Source of the DNA: Lachnospiraceae bacterium
Lineage (GTDB): Bacteria; Bacillota; Clostridia; Lachnospirales; Lachnospiraceae
DNA length: 64,000 bases
Assembly: GCA_015057615.1 (NCBI GenBank)
Contig: SVEA01000213.1
Location: 1-64,000 of the forward strand
Direction: 5' to 3'
Shown: positions 9,632-19,117 of the stretch, piece after piece
Layout: each line of letters starts with the position of its first letter
How positions within the stretch are numbered: the stretch's first letter is position 1
Made by a program: the position numbers and the translations under genes
Notes under the pieces: generated by a model
Told to the model about the DNA's origin: nothing
Databases searched by the model: none
What the model saw: the letters and a program-made list of their open reading frames with translations, nothing else

Positions 9632-9874
9632 ATGGGATATAATAATATGTCTGGATCCCGCAGCCGTCATTGTGATACCTTCTGCCCTAATCGAAATCCC
9701 AGATTTGATACTAGGGGGTCTTCTGATCGCGGACTTTCTCCGGGACGTGACCGCTCTGACGGTCGCAGCCGCTGCCGCAGCAGCATGCGTGATTGCGATG
9801 ACCGGTTTGACTGGCAAGAGAGAGATGACTGGCGCGAGAAATCAGAATGGCGCGGTAGAAACGATTGGCGTTAG
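9632..9874 (+). CDS. Small Arg-rich low-complexity protein
   Basis: aaaggag RBS before ATG; C-terminal DWQERD-DWREKS-EWRGRN-DWR hexapeptide repeat. Confidence 0.45.
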   Translation: MGYNNMSGSRSRHCDTFCPNRNPRFDTRGSSDRGLSPGRDRSDGRSRCRSSMRDCDDRFDWQERDDWREKSEWRGRNDWR

Positions 9875-10050
9875 GGCCGCTGCTCCGGCAGATGGTAACC
9901 GCTTTTTATCTTATTGTTGAAATTTTATATAATTAATATGAAATTACACTAAATTTTGAATAAAGGACTTTACTTTAGTACTCTATAGTGTTAAAATTAC
10001 ATTGCGTGAATATCAACTTCACTACTGGATGAAAGGAAGGTCCTAGCGAT

Positions 10051-10353
10051 ATGAGTAAGAACATCAGAACACCTGCTGTCGATCATTTGTTTCAGGCTGT
10101 TTTAAGTTTAAAGGATTCTGAAGAGTGCTATACATTTTTTGAGGATATTTGTACCGTTAATGAATTACTTTCCCTATCCCAAAGATTTGAAGTAGCAAAA
10201 ATGCTACGCAGCAATAAGACGTATCTGGAAATTGCCGAGAAAACAGGCGCATCGACCGCGACGATCAGCCGCGTAAATCGATCCTTAAACTACGGTAATG
10301 ACGGATATGATATGGTCTTTTCCCGAATTAGGGACGGTAATACGGGAGAATAA
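10051..10353 (+). CDS. YerC/YecD family TrpR-related regulator
   Basis: VNELLSLSQRFEVAKML...EIAEKTGASTATISRVNR. Confidence 0.88.
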   Translation: MSKNIRTPAVDHLFQAVLSLKDSEECYTFFEDICTVNELLSLSQRFEVAKMLRSNKTYLEIAEKTGASTATISRVNRSLNYGNDGYDMVFSRIRDGNTGE

Positions 10354-10387
10354 GATACATCCGATTTCCAATCTACTTACGTAACAG

Positions 10388-10432
10388 AAAAAGGGATGCT
10401 GTAGAAGCTAACACATTCTGACAACATCCCTT
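10388..10432 (+). terminator. Rho-independent terminator
   Basis: agggatgctgt...acaacatccctttg hairpin after yerC-like gene. Confidence 0.6.
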
Positions 10433-10567
10433 TGTGCTATCCGATTTATATTTTCTCTTCTGACACTTCCCTTGTCTTCTACCACTTTCCAAAAATCTTT
10501 CTGTAGACTTTCCGCTGATTATTCCCTTATAGAATTCACCAATTTTAATCATAACCTGCTATTCTAT

Positions 10568-10619
10568 GATAAGAGTAACAAAAAGCCTTCTTAACAAATC
10601 GACTTTTGTCACTCATATC
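10568..10619. repeat. Family A element, short form (termini only)
   Basis: gataagagtaacaaaaagcc...gacttttgtcactcatatc flanked by attctat (10561-10567, 10620-10626). Confidence 0.8.
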
Positions 10620-10637
10620 ATTCTATAATTTAACGAT

Positions 10638-11309
10638 TTATTTATGATCTGCTTTATGATTCTCCGATTTATTTCCATTCTTTTTGTCGCCATTTTTACC
10701 GTCCGCCGAAGGCTTCTCTCCCATCAACGACTGATCGATCATTTTCTCTATCATATGCTTTCTCATATATACATCAAAGCAGAGCATCGTAATAAATGCG
10801 AAAACGGTAAGGAAATCATGATCCTCTGGATCCGTTACATCTGCAAAGGATTCCTTCGCTTTCGTCATCTTACGAATCATATCCTTTGTTAATGCATCCG
10901 TCTGCTCCTCCTGCAAACGGAAAACCTCCTTATAGATATCCTCCAGATTAATATCGGATTCCCCGCCAAAGTAACGCTTTGTGAGTGGACTAAATATATT
11001 CTGTATGTCATTGATGGATAATATGTTCTTAAAATAATAAATAAATATCAAAAGATACATATGTTCCTTGGAATATTTTTTCTTGTACGGAGGTGGCAAA
11101 AGCTCGTTTTTCGTATAGTTATTAATCATGGTTTTTGTCAGCAGCTTATCTTCACTGAAACGCTTTGAAGATGTCAGATGCTTATCCATGAAAGTAGTTA
11201 CCTGATCCATATATAAATCTATATTAGGTATATCATCCGGTGTAATATATTTTACATCCCGTAAGCTTTCAATCAGACTTCTGATATACGCTTCCTTTGT
11301 CTTATCCAA
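10638..11309 (-). CDS. DUF1836 domain protein
   Basis: TKTMINNYTKNELLPPPYKKKYSKEHMYLL motif typical of DUF1836. Confidence 0.75.
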   Translation of the reverse strand: MDKTKEAYIRSLIESLRDVKYITPDDIPNIDLYMDQVTTFMDKHLTSSKRFSEDKLLTKTMINNYTKNELLPPPYKKKYSKEHMYLLIFIYYFKNILSINDIQNIFSPLTKRYFGGESDINLEDIYKEVFRLQEEQTDALTKDMIRKMTKAKESFADVTDPEDHDFLTVFAFITMLCFDVYMRKHMIEKMIDQSLMGEKPSADGKNGDKKNGNKSENHKADHK

Positions 11310-11519
11310 ATTGTATCACCTCAAATTAATTATATAGTAACCATAACTAGATGTCAAAGATAAAATGTATAGATGAATTCCTATATTTACTATGAAAAAT
11401 GCTCCATTCTTTCTGGAAAACACTGCCAACATAAAGACCGCCGGGGCTTATTCCTCTTGAATCGCCCCCTTCCCCATGCTATAATTAAACATATGTTTGC
11501 GATTTTATCGTATCGTAGG

Positions 11520-11578
11520 ATTGGAGTGGCAAAGCCTTCCTAACAAATTGATGTAAGTTGGCTTTCGACCTTCCAGCC
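11520..11578. repeat. Family A element, short form
   Basis: attggagtggcaaagccttcctaacaaattg...ggctttcgaccttccagcc; flanks atcgtagg / atcgcagg. Confidence 0.6.
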
Positions 11579-11646
11579 ATCGCAGGCAGAAAAAAGAGAA
11601 CAGGCTTTCATTTTAAGCTTGCTCTTAGAAAGGCTTGATGTAATTT

Positions 11647-13893
11647 ATGAGTATATATGATACCTTGAATCCGGAACAAAAACGTGCGGTATTACATGAT
11701 AAAGGACCTCTTCTTATTTTAGCAGGTGCAGGCTCCGGTAAGACCCGGGTCCTTACCCACCGTATCGCTTATCTGATCGAGGAGAGAGGCGTGAATCCCT
11801 GGAATATTCTTGCGATTACCTTTACGAATAAAGCAGCAAGAGAAATGAGGGAAAGAGTTGACAAGCTGGTTGGCTATGGATCGGAGAATATCTGGGTCAG
11901 TACCTTTCACTCCACCTGTGTCCGGATTTTACGGCGATATATCGATACCATTGGTTATTCCAGAAGTTTTACGATCTATGATACTGATGACCAGAAAACC
12001 CTGATGCGGGAAATTTGTAAATACCTCAACATTGATACCAAGAGAATCAACGAGCGGGCGATCCTATCTGCGATTTCGAAGGCAAAGGATGAGCTGATCA
12101 CACCGGAGCAATTCGAACGCAGTGCCGGAGGCGATTATAACAGCACCAACTATGCGAAGGCTTACATAGAATATCAGAAGCGGCTAAAGGCGAGCAATGC
12201 CTTGGACTTTGATGACTTGATCGTTAAGACTGTAGAGCTTTTTCAGAATAATAAGGAAGCATTGACCTACTTTCAGAACCGCTTCCGCTATATCATGGTG
12301 GATGAGTACCAGGATACGAATACGGCTCAATTTCAGCTGATTTACCTCCTTGCCTCCGGGGTAAATCAGCTTGGCAAACGCGAATACAACCTCTGTGTCG
12401 TAGGGGATGACGACCAGTCGATCTATAAATTTCGCGGTGCAAATATCTATAATATATTGAATTTTGAAAAGGCATTTCCCAGCACGGAGGTTATTAAACT
12501 GGAGCAGAATTACCGCTCCACGAAGAGTATCCTGAATACGGCGAATGAGGTTATCTGCAACAACAAAGGCAGAAAGGAGAAAGCTCTGTGGACCGATAAT
12601 GAGGAAGGGGAGCCCGTCCACTTCACGCAGTTTGAAAATGATTTTGAGGAAGCCGACACCATTACGGCGGAGATCAAGCGAATCGTTGAAAGCGGTGAGG
12701 CAGGCTATAACGATTTTGCCATTCTCTACCGTACCAATGCGCAATCCCGTCTCTTTGAGGAAAAACTTGTGCTGCGTAGTATTCCATATAAAATCATCGG
12801 AAGCGTTAATTTCTATGCAAGAAAAGAGATCAAGGATATCCTCGCTTACCTGAAAACAATTGATAACGGATTGGATAATATTGCGGTTAAGCGTATCATC
12901 AATGTTCCCCGAAGAGGAATCGGTCTGACAACCATGGACCGGGTAAATGATTATGCGCTTCAGAATGAAATCAGCTTTTACGAAGCCCTGACCCGTGCCA
13001 ATCATATTCCCGGCCTTGAGCGTACTGCCGCTAAGATCACACCGTTTGTAAGTCTGATCGAGGGACTGAAATCCCGCCTGAAGCAGGAAGGCTATTCCCT
13101 CTCCGAATTGATCGATGATATCCTGGATGCTACCGGGTATCTACGGGAATTAGAAAAAGAAGGCTCCGAGGAAGCCTTGGACCGTATTGGAAATATCGAT
13201 GAATTGGTTAATAAGCTGGTAACCTATGAGGAAAGTGCGGAAGAGGAACCTACCTTAAGCGGCTTCTTAGAAGAGGTTGCCCTGGTTTCCGATATCGATA
13301 ATTTGGAGGAGGAAAGAGATAATATCGTTCTTATGACGCTCCACAGCGCCAAGGGATTGGAATTTCCTTATGTATATATATGTGGTATGGAGGAGGGAAT
13401 CTTTCCGGGTTATATGTCGATTCATGCTGAGAATCCGCAGGAGGAAATCGAAGAGGAACGCCGTCTGTGCTATGTAGGTATCACAAGGGCAATGAAATGC
13501 CTCTCCCTAACCGCAGCAAAACAGCGGATGCTTCGCGGTGAGACACAGTTTAATAAGCCTTCCCGCTTTATTCAGGAGATACCAAGGTATCTTTTAAAAA
13601 TCACCGCACCGGCATTGCAGACTTCGAGGCGCTTTGCCTCTTCCTCTTATAAATCCCCTGCGGAGCCTGTTTACCAGCCGTATCTGACTCCAAAGCCGAA
13701 GCAATTTGAAGGAGCAAAGATGGGTACCCTGGATTATGGCGTAGGAGATACCGTCAAGCATGTTAAATTCGGCACAGGTATTGTAACCGACATAACAAAG
13801 GGCGGACGGGACTATGAGGTAACCGTAGATTTTCCGAAATACGGGACGAAAAAACTTCTATCCACCTTTGCAAATCTAATAAAAATTGATTAA
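11647..13893 (+). CDS. pcrA: ATP-dependent DNA helicase PcrA/UvrD
   Basis: LILAGAGSGKTRVLTHRIAYL, VDEYQDTN, GDDDQSIYKFRGA, TLHSAKGLEF. Confidence 0.95.
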   Translation: MSIYDTLNPEQKRAVLHDKGPLLILAGAGSGKTRVLTHRIAYLIEERGVNPWNILAITFTNKAAREMRERVDKLVGYGSENIWVSTFHSTCVRILRRYIDTIGYSRSFTIYDTDDQKTLMREICKYLNIDTKRINERAILSAISKAKDELITPEQFERSAGGDYNSTNYAKAYIEYQKRLKASNALDFDDLIVKTVELFQNNKEALTYFQNRFRYIMVDEYQDTNTAQFQLIYLLASGVNQLGKREYNLCVVGDDDQSIYKFRGANIYNILNFEKAFPSTEVIKLEQNYRSTKSILNTANEVICNNKGRKEKALWTDNEEGEPVHFTQFENDFEEADTITAEIKRIVESGEAGYNDFAILYRTNAQSRLFEEKLVLRSIPYKIIGSVNFYARKEIKDILAYLKTIDNGLDNIAVKRIINVPRRGIGLTTMDRVNDYALQNEISFYEALTRANHIPGLERTAAKITPFVSLIEGLKSRLKQEGYSLSELIDDILDATGYLRELEKEGSEEALDRIGNIDELVNKLVTYEESAEEEPTLSGFLEEVALVSDIDNLEEERDNIVLMTLHSAKGLEFPYVYICGMEEGIFPGYMSIHAENPQEEIEEERRLCYVGITRAMKCLSLTAAKQRMLRGETQFNKPSRFIQEIPRYLLKITAPALQTSRRFASSSYKSPAEPVYQPYLTPKPKQFEGAKMGTLDYGVGDTVKHVKFGTGIVTDITKGGRDYEVTVDFPKYGTKKLLSTFANLIKID

Positions 13894-13998
13894 TATTTCG
13901 TTCGGCAACTCGAATTATTATGATATTTTATAGTAAAATAGCATAAATTGTGATATACTATATTCGATCAACATTTTAATATACAAGACAAATCAGCT

Positions 13999-14212
13999 TG
14001 CCAATCTGCTTGTCATAAACAAGTCGAGTTAACCTACTCCATTTACTTGGCGTGAACAAGTCGAGTTAACCTACTCCTATTTACTTGTCTTGACTAAAAT
14101 CGAATTGGCATACGCATTTGCTTGTCATGAGCAAGTTGAATTGACATACCCATATTTGCTCGCATGAACATGAATAAGAGGAAATGGCATACCCACTCAT
14201 TTGCTATAAATT
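13999..14212. repeat. Degenerate tandem repeat array, unit about 38 bp, about 5 copies
   Basis: Repeated attt-gcttgtcatgaacaagtcgaattgacatacccat variants. Confidence 0.65.
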
Positions 14213-14281
14213 AAAGTATTATAATGAGTAAATTAGAAATAATAATGAGGTATGTAATCATATTGGAAAGGAAGTGCTGTC

Positions 14282-14596
14282 ATGGGAAATAAAATTGATG
14301 ATTTGTTAAGTACAATGAAGCTTGGAGAATTGGTTCATAAGAAAGATTGTGAGGAAAAAAAGAACCACACAGCAATCTGTATTTTAGCTATTATCGGTGC
14401 AGTTGCGGCAGTAGCAGCCATTGCATATGCAGTATATCGTTATATGAATCCGGATTACTTAGATGATTTCGATGATGATTTTGATGATTATGAAGACGAT
14501 TTCGACGAGGAAGACGAAGATTCATCCGACGATACCTCAGAAGGTAATCCTACCGCAGCGGAAGGAACCACGGAAAGCGCAGAAACTAACGAATAA
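14282..14596 (+). CDS. Small membrane protein with acidic C-terminus
   Basis: One TM, DDFDDDFDDYEDDFDEEDED tail, good RBS ggaaagg. Confidence 0.75.
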   Translation: MGNKIDDLLSTMKLGELVHKKDCEEKKNHTAICILAIIGAVAAVAAIAYAVYRYMNPDYLDDFDDDFDDYEDDFDEEDEDSSDDTSEGNPTAAEGTTESAETNE

Positions 14597-14617
14597 ATAG
14601 GAATAAACCAAATTAAA

Positions 14618-14674
14618 ACCTCCAATCCTGCCCTATCAATAGCATGAAGGTGCAGCAATTGGAGGTTTTTCTGT
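14618..14674 (+). terminator. Rho-independent terminator
   Basis: aacctccaat...attggaggtttttctg. Confidence 0.75.
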
Positions 14675-14694
14675 TCCTCTATTCTTTCTTATGG

Positions 14695-14820
14695 TTAACC
14701 CGACAAAAGCCCTCTTAACAAACCGTCTTCATCAATTTGCACTAATCAAGGAAAAACTTAAGTAATAGGAAACAATATCTTAATTCGCAACTGTTTGAAG
14801 TCGTTGGCACTTAGACCACT
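14695..14820. repeat. Family A element, left half only
   Basis: ttaacccgacaaaagccctcttaacaaa...gaagtcgttggcacttagacca then directly the stop codon of the next gene. Confidence 0.8.
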
Positions 14821-15815
14821 TACTTCCCTGCTGCTTTCTCAGCAAACTCTTTGGTTACAATATCTTCATAGGGAACCCGATCGGTCAGCTCCCCAGCCAT
14901 ATCTAAGATGTCCTGTAACAGCTTCATACTATCCTCTTCAAAAATCAGATTATCCTTCCAGGTATCCTGCTCATAGTATCTGGTTACGATTTTCACAAGC
15001 TTCTCCGAATCCGTCTCAGCAAATTGAGGCTGAATCACCTTCGCAATTTCTTCCGGTGTATGGGTGTCTACATAATTCATCCCCTTTTGCAATGCATTGG
15101 TGAACCCTTCGATCACCTTGGGATTCTTCTCAATATAGCTCTTCTTCGCAGAAAAAGCCGTATAAGGAACCTTACCGCTCTCTACTCCCAGGGAAGCTAC
15201 AACCTTACCGGTTCCCTCTAATTCCAATGCCGTTGCCTGCGGTTCAAATTCAATCGTATAGTCGCCTTGCCCTGCTGCAAATGCCTGCGAAGTCAAACCA
15301 AAATCAATGTTCTGAACAATCGTCAGATCGGTGGCAGGATTCATACCCTGTTTTTTTAAAATGTATTCAAATACCATTTCGGGCATACCACCCTTCCGTC
15401 CTCCGATAACGGTCTTTCCTTTGACATTCTCCCATTTGAATTCTTCGCCTAAATTTCTGGAAACGAGGAAGTTGCCTGCCCTCTGGGTAAGTTGGGCAAA
15501 ATTCACCACATAATCGTCGGCTCCTTCATTATAGACATAGATGGATGCCTCTGCCCCCATAAAACCGATTTCTGCCTCTCCGGAAAGGACAGCAGTCATT
15601 GTTTTGTCAGCGCCAAGCCCATTTACCAACGTAACCTTTAATCCTTCCTCTTCAAAGTACCCCTCTTCGAATGCAACATACATCGGCGCATAGAAGATAG
15701 AATGCGCAACCTCATTTAGTGTAATTTTAGTCAGCCCTTCGTCTTTCTTGCATCCTACTGCCAGGAATGTAGTCATAGCGACTATGATCAGTATGCTGAC
15801 AAGCCTCTTTTTCAT
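14820..15815 (-). CDS. ABC transporter substrate-binding lipoprotein (NMT1/SsuA/ThiY-like)
   Basis: Lipobox AVGC; ITLNEVAHSIFYAPMYVAFEEGYFEEEGL. Confidence 0.85.
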   Translation of the reverse strand: MKKRLVSILIIVAMTTFLAVGCKKDEGLTKITLNEVAHSIFYAPMYVAFEEGYFEEEGLKVTLVNGLGADKTMTAVLSGEAEIGFMGAEASIYVYNEGADDYVVNFAQLTQRAGNFLVSRNLGEEFKWENVKGKTVIGGRKGGMPEMVFEYILKKQGMNPATDLTIVQNIDFGLTSQAFAAGQGDYTIEFEPQATALELEGTGKVVASLGVESGKVPYTAFSAKKSYIEKNPKVIEGFTNALQKGMNYVDTHTPEEIAKVIQPQFAETDSEKLVKIVTRYYEQDTWKDNLIFEEDSMKLLQDILDMAGELTDRVPYEDIVTKEFAEKAAGK

Positions 15816-15969
15816 AAATAACCTCCCAGAATATTATCTTACTTCTATTAATATATCTTCCGGAAGGATGGATTGTGCTTGTACGCTTTGTGTTTTTATC
15901 GAATATGCCTTCGCTAAATGAAAAAATCCAGGAGCATAAAAAAGTTGCTGCATAACGAAAACACGAAGA

Positions 15970-16014
15970 AAAGATGCTTAACCAGATAATTTTCAATCTA
16001 ATTAAGCATCTTAT
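15970..16014 (-). terminator. Terminator of the htrA-like gene
   Basis: aagatgcttaa...ttaagcatctt; minus strand followed by ttttctt. Confidence 0.65.
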
Positions 16015-16023
16015 GATAATCTA

Positions 16024-17667
16024 TTATTTTTTGCCCAGTGTAACATCCAGGGTCTTTTCTACATATTCTCCATTCTCTAGTACACTGGTTTTCAGCTTAA
16101 TGGTTTCTCCAGCTTTACGATAGGATAATACATTTACAATATCATCTGTGGTCTCGATTTTATGACTGTCGATACCGGTAATGATATAACCGGCTTTTAA
16201 TCCTGCGTTTGCTGCCGGGGAATCCTCGACAACCTCATTAATGTATACCCCGATCGGCATATTAAAACGTTCTGCATGCAGTTCGGTTACATTCTGCGCA
16301 GAGTCAAGATAGACGCCTAAAAAGCCCTGCTCGGATGTTTTAATCTCTTCCCGGTTCATTAGCTCATTAATCATCGGAACAGCATCGGAGATCGGAATTG
16401 CATACCCTATTCCTTCCACTTCCTTAGAAGCATATTTGACGGAATTGATACCGATTACCTCACCGGCTGTATTTATCAAAGCACCTCCGCTGTTGCCTGG
16501 GTTAATTGCCGCATCCGTCTGAATCAAAGTCATTGTTGTATTATCAATCGTAACATCACGATTTACTGCACTGATATATCCGACCGTTACGGATTGTCCA
16601 TAGCCAAGGGCATTTCCGATGGCAATCACCATTTGCCCCGGCTGTACGTCCTCGGAACTGCCAAGGGTTGCCACTTTAATCGCACCCAGTGTATCCTCGG
16701 TCAAGTCCTCGAGTTTAACAGACAGGACGGCAAGATCCGATTTTGATTCCGCACCTTTTACCACAGCCTGTGCGGTAGACTTATCCGCGAATACGATTTC
16801 AACCTGATCTGCTCCTTCAACGACATGGTTATTGGTCACGATTAATATTTCCGAACCGTTTTGTCCGATTATAATACCGGAGCCGCTGCCTTCTACTGGT
16901 TCATTAAACTGCCTTCCCCAGAAATCATATTGGGTGTATACCATGGAGGAGTTGATTGCAACAATGGAGGGCATAACATTTGCCACCACATCGGAAACGT
17001 CGGTTACCACCTCATCGCTGGATACCTTGGTAGGTACTGCCGTCGGATTTACTTCACTTTCCGCTACTTTTAAAGCATCTCCGTCCTTATTTTTCTCATC
17101 GATTACCGCCTCCGGCTGTGTAAAATAATTATATCCCTGAAATACGGCTCCGGATAGAATACCAAACAGGAGGGCAGCTGCGGTGAAGCGAAATACTTTC
17201 GCACCCCTTCTCTTCTTCTTTCCCTTAATTTTTTTACCAGAGCTGTTATTGTCTGTATATCCGGTTCCGCCGTTCTGCATACTGCTATATTGCGTTCCAT
17301 ATGGGGTATTCCCATACTGCGAATTATATTGGTTGTTTGACTGGGTATTGCTGTATTGGCTATTTAACTGCGCATTACCATATTGAGGATTTGGCTGCGC
17401 ATTGCTATATTGGGGATTTCCTTGGGCACTGTTATACGGTGCGTTGCTCCCTGAATAACCATAATTTGGACTTGCCTTAACAGAATAGCCGGCATCTTGC
17501 TTGATCTGATCCTGCGTGTATCGATATTGACTGCTCGGATATAGGTTCTGGCTGCTTTCCTGCGGAGTGCTGTTTTCCTGCTGACTGCTGTTTTCCTTAC
17601 TGATCTCACTGGAATTTTCTCCAGCTGGAATATTGTTATTTATATTTTTGTTATTTTCATTTTCCAT
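16024..17667 (-). CDS. HtrA/DegP-like serine protease with PDZ domain and Q/N/Y-rich N-terminus
   Basis: TNNHVV, DLAVL, NPGNSGGALIN, PDZ; TM; start MENENNKN with gaaatgagg RBS. Confidence 0.92.
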   Translation of the reverse strand: MENENNKNINNNIPAGENSSEISKENSSQQENSTPQESSQNLYPSSQYRYTQDQIKQDAGYSVKASPNYGYSGSNAPYNSAQGNPQYSNAQPNPQYGNAQLNSQYSNTQSNNQYNSQYGNTPYGTQYSSMQNGGTGYTDNNSSGKKIKGKKKRRGAKVFRFTAAALLFGILSGAVFQGYNYFTQPEAVIDEKNKDGDALKVAESEVNPTAVPTKVSSDEVVTDVSDVVANVMPSIVAINSSMVYTQYDFWGRQFNEPVEGSGSGIIIGQNGSEILIVTNNHVVEGADQVEIVFADKSTAQAVVKGAESKSDLAVLSVKLEDLTEDTLGAIKVATLGSSEDVQPGQMVIAIGNALGYGQSVTVGYISAVNRDVTIDNTTMTLIQTDAAINPGNSGGALINTAGEVIGINSVKYASKEVEGIGYAIPISDAVPMINELMNREEIKTSEQGFLGVYLDSAQNVTELHAERFNMPIGVYINEVVEDSPAANAGLKAGYIITGIDSHKIETTDDIVNVLSYRKAGETIKLKTSVLENGEYVEKTLDVTLGKK

Positions 17668-17672
17668 ATGAT

Positions 17673-17700
17673 CCCTCATTTCTGCGCGGCTTTTGGCGCT
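17673..17700 (-). promoter_or_regulatory. Hairpin-RBS leader element (copy 2)
   Basis: Minus strand GCGCCAAAAGCCGCGCAGAAATGAGGG before the htrA-like start. Confidence 0.5.
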
Positions 17701-17797
17701 TGAGTTGTATTTGTTTCCTTTTGATAAGTACAGTGTAGCAAGAAATTATGTTCACTTTGTGTTTAGATATTGAAAAAAACATGAAAATGAATTCATT

Positions 17798-18934
17798 TTA
17801 TCTTACCGGCAGAAAACATCCGAGTATTTTCATATCGATTGCTTCTTCCTTAATACTGTATAGTGCATTTTGAATTACCGGCTGATCGATGCACCCTTCG
17901 AGGTCAATAAAGAACCGATATTCAAATGCTTTGTCCGGAACCGGCCTGGACTCAATTCTTGTCATATTAATATTATTATAGATCAGATGGGATAACATAT
18001 GATAGAGAGATCCGGTTTTATGCGGAAGTTCGAAACATATGCTCGTGCTATTGGCTCCTTTTTGGTACATTTTTAAATTGGAAATGATAATAAATCTGGT
18101 TGCGTTATTTGCTTCCTTATGAATAGAATCCTGTAATAATTGTAAACCATAATATTCTCCTGCAATCCGACTTGCTATGGCAGCCTGCGTTATATCGCCC
18201 TCTTCAAGAATTCTTTTTGCACATCCCGCTGTGCTTCCTCCCTCCACGGGGCGGATCTTAGGAGACTGCTTTAGAAAATCGGAGCATTGAAGAAGTCCCT
18301 GGCGGTGCGAATAAACCTTCGTAATATCACTGAGCTTTGCTCCCGGAAGACCCCAAAGGCAATGCTCTACCTTAACTACATGTTCTCCTATGATGGTATT
18401 ATTAAACTCCGCTAATAGATCATAGATATCCGATAAAGAACCCGTAGAAGAATTTTCAATCGGCAGTACTCCGTATTCTGCCACCCCCTCCTTAACCGCC
18501 TGCATCACTTCGGTAAAGGTTCCCATAGAAATTCCGGTCGCTTCTTTGTTAAAATATTCCCGCATTGCCTGCTCCGTATACGATCCCTTTTCCCCATAGA
18601 AGGCAATTCTTGTATTCGAATCGGTACGGATCGCATCCACTTCCCGAAAGCCAAAATAGTCCTTGGTATCGAGTAAAGAATACTGCATGCGGCGGCTGAG
18701 AGACATAATCTGTGAAAAGAAATCCGACACTGCTTTCCTGTTTTTCTCATTCTTTGTCAATGCCTCTAGGGACGCTAATTTTTCCTTTTCCCTTTCCGGA
18801 TCATACACTGCTTTTCCCACCGCTCTTTTATAATCTGCAACCTCCGTTGTCAGCTGCATTCTATATTCAAAAAGCTCTAACAGCTTTTTATCAACTGCAT
18901 CGATCTTTGTTCTGCTTTCCTGTAAATCTATCAT
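17798..18934 (-). CDS. pheA: Bifunctional chorismate mutase/prephenate dehydratase
   Basis: N-terminal chorismate mutase helix, YGEKGSYTEQAM, GVLPIENSSTGS, ESRPVP. Confidence 0.93.
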   Translation of the reverse strand: MIDLQESRTKIDAVDKKLLELFEYRMQLTTEVADYKRAVGKAVYDPEREKEKLASLEALTKNEKNRKAVSDFFSQIMSLSRRMQYSLLDTKDYFGFREVDAIRTDSNTRIAFYGEKGSYTEQAMREYFNKEATGISMGTFTEVMQAVKEGVAEYGVLPIENSSTGSLSDIYDLLAEFNNTIIGEHVVKVEHCLWGLPGAKLSDITKVYSHRQGLLQCSDFLKQSPKIRPVEGGSTAGCAKRILEEGDITQAAIASRIAGEYYGLQLLQDSIHKEANNATRFIIISNLKMYQKGANSTSICFELPHKTGSLYHMLSHLIYNNINMTRIESRPVPDKAFEYRFFIDLEGCIDQPVIQNALYSIKEEAIDMKILGCFLPVR

Positions 18935-19117
18935 AACGTTCCTCCATAACCTTGTGTATGTATTTTAAGCTTTCGTTTGCTTAATTATACAGGAACAAAG
19001 AAAAGGATGCAATCAAAAGGATAAGAAGAAATCCTCAGTCTTCCTCATATTGCATATTATTTAGCAAAGAGATATAATAGCTTTAAATATGAAATTGCAT
19101 GATATATGGAGGCACTT

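Noticed and set aside
12184-13005. 273 aa minus-strand ORF opposite pcrA
   Set aside because: Fully antisense to a conserved helicase; no RBS or recognisable domain. Treated as a shadow ORF.
13999-14212. Possible CRISPR array
   Set aside because: Units are contiguous and diverged, with no unique equal-length spacers and no cas genes in the window.
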